From assembly GCA_037178855.1 (NCBI GenBank), contig JASJZC010000002.1, forward strand, positions 6,708,501 through 6,772,500: a stretch of 64,000 nt of DNA. The letters run 5' to 3'. The notes beneath the pieces are model-generated. The model made no database searches. It was not told the DNA's origin and was given only the letters and a program-made list of their open reading frames with translations. Source of the stretch: Oscheius sp. JU75. Lineage: Eukaryota > Nematoda > Chromadorea > Rhabditida > Rhabditidae. This document shows positions 61,734 through 64,000 of the stretch, piece by piece. How positions within the stretch are numbered: the stretch's first letter is position 1; each line of letters begins with the position of its first letter. The position numbers were made by a program, and so were the translations under genes.

Positions 61734-62306
61734 CTCACTGGAACTGAACTACAGGTTGGTTAGAAAGAGGGACAGAGAGGATGAAAGAATCCAATTACCC
61801 CCATTCCATCAGATAGCCCTTCTAATGCCTTCTAAGACCTAAATGAGGCATTGCACCCGATAGGAATACCCCCTCTGAAATTCGGTTCCTACCCTCAATT
61901 AGCTACTCTAGAAATGTGAGCAAACCTAATAAGAAGGGGACTTCGAGACCTCATTCCTCATCTCGATTACTCCCGGGTCCAGTCCTTGAGCAACCAATGC
62001 ATGAAGAATGCGCTAACGAGGCCTTGGCTGCCTATCCCGAGGGAATGTAGCTTATCTATCCCACTTCTTTAAGAAAGAAAGCCGTTAATTTTGGTCAGAG
62101 GGAGATGTTTTGTAAGACTGCTAAGGAACCGGGAGTACAACATTAATAGTTCACACACGGTGATTGAGGTGACAAGACAGCTGACAGCCACGAAATGACT
62201 GAAGGGTCAGCTGTGTGGGGCGGGGAGGTCTCGAGCTTTTTATGGGGTCATTAGAGAAGGACAAGTGGTCAGGGAATGGGATGAGGCAGTAGAACTCTTT
62301 GAAAAC

Positions 62307-62352
62307 TTGGATAAACAACATGACCTAACAGCTCAGGCTTTTCATAGCCACA
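62307..62352 (+). repeat. Dispersed minisatellite unit
   Basis: GGATAAACAACATGACCTAA followed by CAGCTCAGGC. Confidence 0.7.
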
Positions 62353-62542
62353 GATAGAAATTCTCTCTCATAGTTCTATCAGTATCTGTCCATTCAATTC
62401 TTTAGACAGTTGTAAAAGCATGTCTTCCGGTTCTCCCAAGAGTCCGTAGTCAATTCTTGCGTAAAATTGGAGGCTGTTGACAGCTGGTGTTCCATAACAA
62501 CCAATTTGCTCCCTGTGTTTATGCCTGTCCCGAGCCCTCTTA

Positions 62543-62630
62543 ATGCCCAAAGTCGATTGGATTGACAGAGTCAATGAGCCGGAAAAATTTTCATGGGTTA
62601 TCCTTCTCCTCTATAATCAACCTTTTCAGA
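62543..62630 (+). CDS. Possible exon, faint phosducin-like motif
   Basis: The plus frame reads VDWIDRVNEPEKFSWVILLL then YNQ, ending at CCTTTTCAG. This resembles the D-Y-V-x-x-V then WVVxxLY segment that begins the thioredoxin-like domain of phosducin-like proteins, but the following conserved blocks were not found in the next 500 bases. Treat as a hint only. Confidence 0.2.
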
Positions 62631-63603
62631 TAACTGACTCTTCGAATTTTCCACTCCTGGATGTCTGGTCAGAAAGGAGCTGCTGTGCCACTCCGGTCTG
62701 GGTCATCGAAGCTTATGGTAGCTACAAAAATAATACCGTATACCAAAAAATGTTACAGGTAGAAGAGTGATGGTTCTCTCGGAAGCGCGTTTCTCCTCAA
62801 CTCTCTCCACCTTCCTTCCTCGTCCCATAGCGTCTCTCCTCGGTATTCGTCGTGTCTCTTCCCATACCATTACTGTTCTGGACTGGAACGCAGACCTTAT
62901 GGGTCTCCTCATACCAGGTTCTTGTACCATTCTACCACAAAAACAAGACATTTTAGGCGACCCTCTGATAATACAGAACGGCTCCAGGTCAACCGTGGCC
63001 AGATGTCAGAGAATAGGTCAGGGAAACAATTGGCAGTGCCTATTGGAGAACACTGGCCGGGAAATTGCGAGATCACAAGATGGCAACCTCCACTTTTCGA
63101 CGGACCTAAGTTTTCAACTGAAACTGCTACTTATTGCCGCCTTGACAAGAGTGGCCGGCGTGACTGCTCGGGTACAAGGAGGGGCTGGGTCCGGAAGCTG
63201 CCTTCCATTTCGATAGTATGCGGGTTACTGTGAAAAAAAAATTATTTGAACCAGTTGTGGCTCGATTCTACCAAGTTACCGATGAAAATAAGCGTTGAAA
63301 ATGGTGGGAGTAGCTGACACCGTCACGAGGCCTTGCAATAAGAAGCGGGGCCAACTCGAGCACGCATCTGTTTTCTCTTCTCGGCTGGGTATCTATCTCT
63401 CTGGTTGGGTTGTCTTCAGTTACTTAGATCTGCATATGATCGCGCAAACTGCTGGATTATGGTTGCGACTGGACTCCTGGGTCCAACTCTGCTGTCAACC
63501 GCGCGCTTTCCCCGTGAAGGTAGACTACAAGTCGCGCATGGAAGGGAACAAATCTGAGCGTACAATTTTGACGCTTCCCTATTACTCGTAGCCCTGATAG
63601 AGA

Positions 63604-63759
63604 ATGGCATCAAAACGACGAGCAAACACTTCTCATCCTTACTATTCTATTGATGACGCTTATCGATATCATTCTTCCGAACATGCAAGCCCAAGTACCA
63701 TATTCTCGGCTTTGAAACACCAAGTTGCTATGATCCTAATGTTTTTGAACAGGAAACTG
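63604..63759 (+). CDS. Possible N-terminal exon at the window edge, unknown protein
   Basis: ATG at 63604 opens MASKRRANTSHPYYSIDDAY and runs to a GTTAG donor after NRKLLK at about 63766; a TATTTAG acceptor follows near 63796. The continuation soon reaches a stop in the expected frame. No family recognised. Confidence 0.22.
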
Positions 63760-63917
63760 CTTAAGGTTAGACTTCCTTTGATGTGATATATTTAGGCATT
63801 TTCAAGACACGAACTCGACCGAGATTCCAAACCGATTCAGTGACTATTCCGAGTTTGGCAAGGTAGTGTTTATGGAGCGTTCGACTTTATCTTTTTTTGT
63901 GTCTGCCACAAATTCTA

Positions 63918-64000
63918 GATCTGGATAAACAACAATAACTAACAGCTGCGGAGGTTGTGGCTGTTTCGGCCTTGGATAAATGACCTAACATCTGGTCAGG
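63918..64000 (+). repeat. Dispersed minisatellite, two units, cut by the window end
   Basis: GGATAAACAACAATAACTAA and GGATAAATGACCTAACATCT, with CAGCTGCGGAGGTTGTGGC between them. Confidence 0.8.

Larger units (their letters stand above)
60264..64000. other. 3' region with no confidently recognised gene
   Basis: Mixed sequence with dispersed minisatellite units and a few exon-like frames (listed separately). I found no frame that carries a family signature strongly enough to name. Confidence 0.4.

Noticed and set aside
62767-63216. 149-residue plus-strand frame
   Set aside because: No recognisable domain, no clean exon borders, and a second open frame overlaps it; not enough to call a gene.

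Overview
The window looks like nuclear DNA of a small-genome invertebrate, most likely a nematode. The evidence is many very short introns (35-60 bp) with TTTTCAG-type acceptors, several start codons directly behind an acceptor-like TTTCAG (as in spliced-leader trans-splicing), an NRF-6-type acyltransferase, a ZYG-11/ZER-1 family protein, and a DD37D (maT-like) Tc1/mariner element. No prokaryotic signature is present. Gene names rest on protein families recognised by eye; no database search was run.

Layout. 2-12873 is the 3' part of a giant + strand gene: 47 tandem protein repeats of about 80-84 residues in two alternating types, then a unique basic tail ending in a CaaX-type box (CTML). One G is missing at 4320-4322, which breaks the frame. 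13.8-16.4 kb is a three-level nest of TA-flanked DNA transposons. 16.8-22.5 kb has a tetraspanin (+) and a ZYG-11/ZER-1-like CUL2 substrate receptor (-), convergent. 22.5-26.0 kb shows no gene and much degenerate GACA simple sequence. 26.0-28.4 kb is an F-box protein (-).

30.9-50.4 kb is a same-strand run: alpha-tubulin, a C1orf50 (DUF2452) homologue, ARP6, an NRF-6-like acyltransferase with a second, composite transposon copy in an intron, alanine-glyoxylate aminotransferase, and the proteasome lid subunit RPN12/PSMD8. 50.7-54.4 kb is a MED26-like TFIIS-N-domain protein (-). 55.9-60.3 kb holds IFT43 (+) with an antisense GILT-like gene in its last intron, followed 128 bp later by an alpha-1,3-fucosyltransferase (+). 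60.3-64 kb has only weak exon-like frames and repeats.

The genes do not form one pathway. They cover cytoskeleton and cilia (tubulin, IFT43, possibly the giant protein), ubiquitin-proteasome (ZYG-11/ZER-1-like, F-box, RPN12), chromatin and transcription (ARP6, MED26-like) and membrane or glycan functions. The most unusual items are the giant repeat protein with a possible lipid anchor, the nested and composite transposon pair, the GILT-like frame lacking its catalytic cysteines, and a minisatellite scattered through introns and spacers from 36 kb onward.
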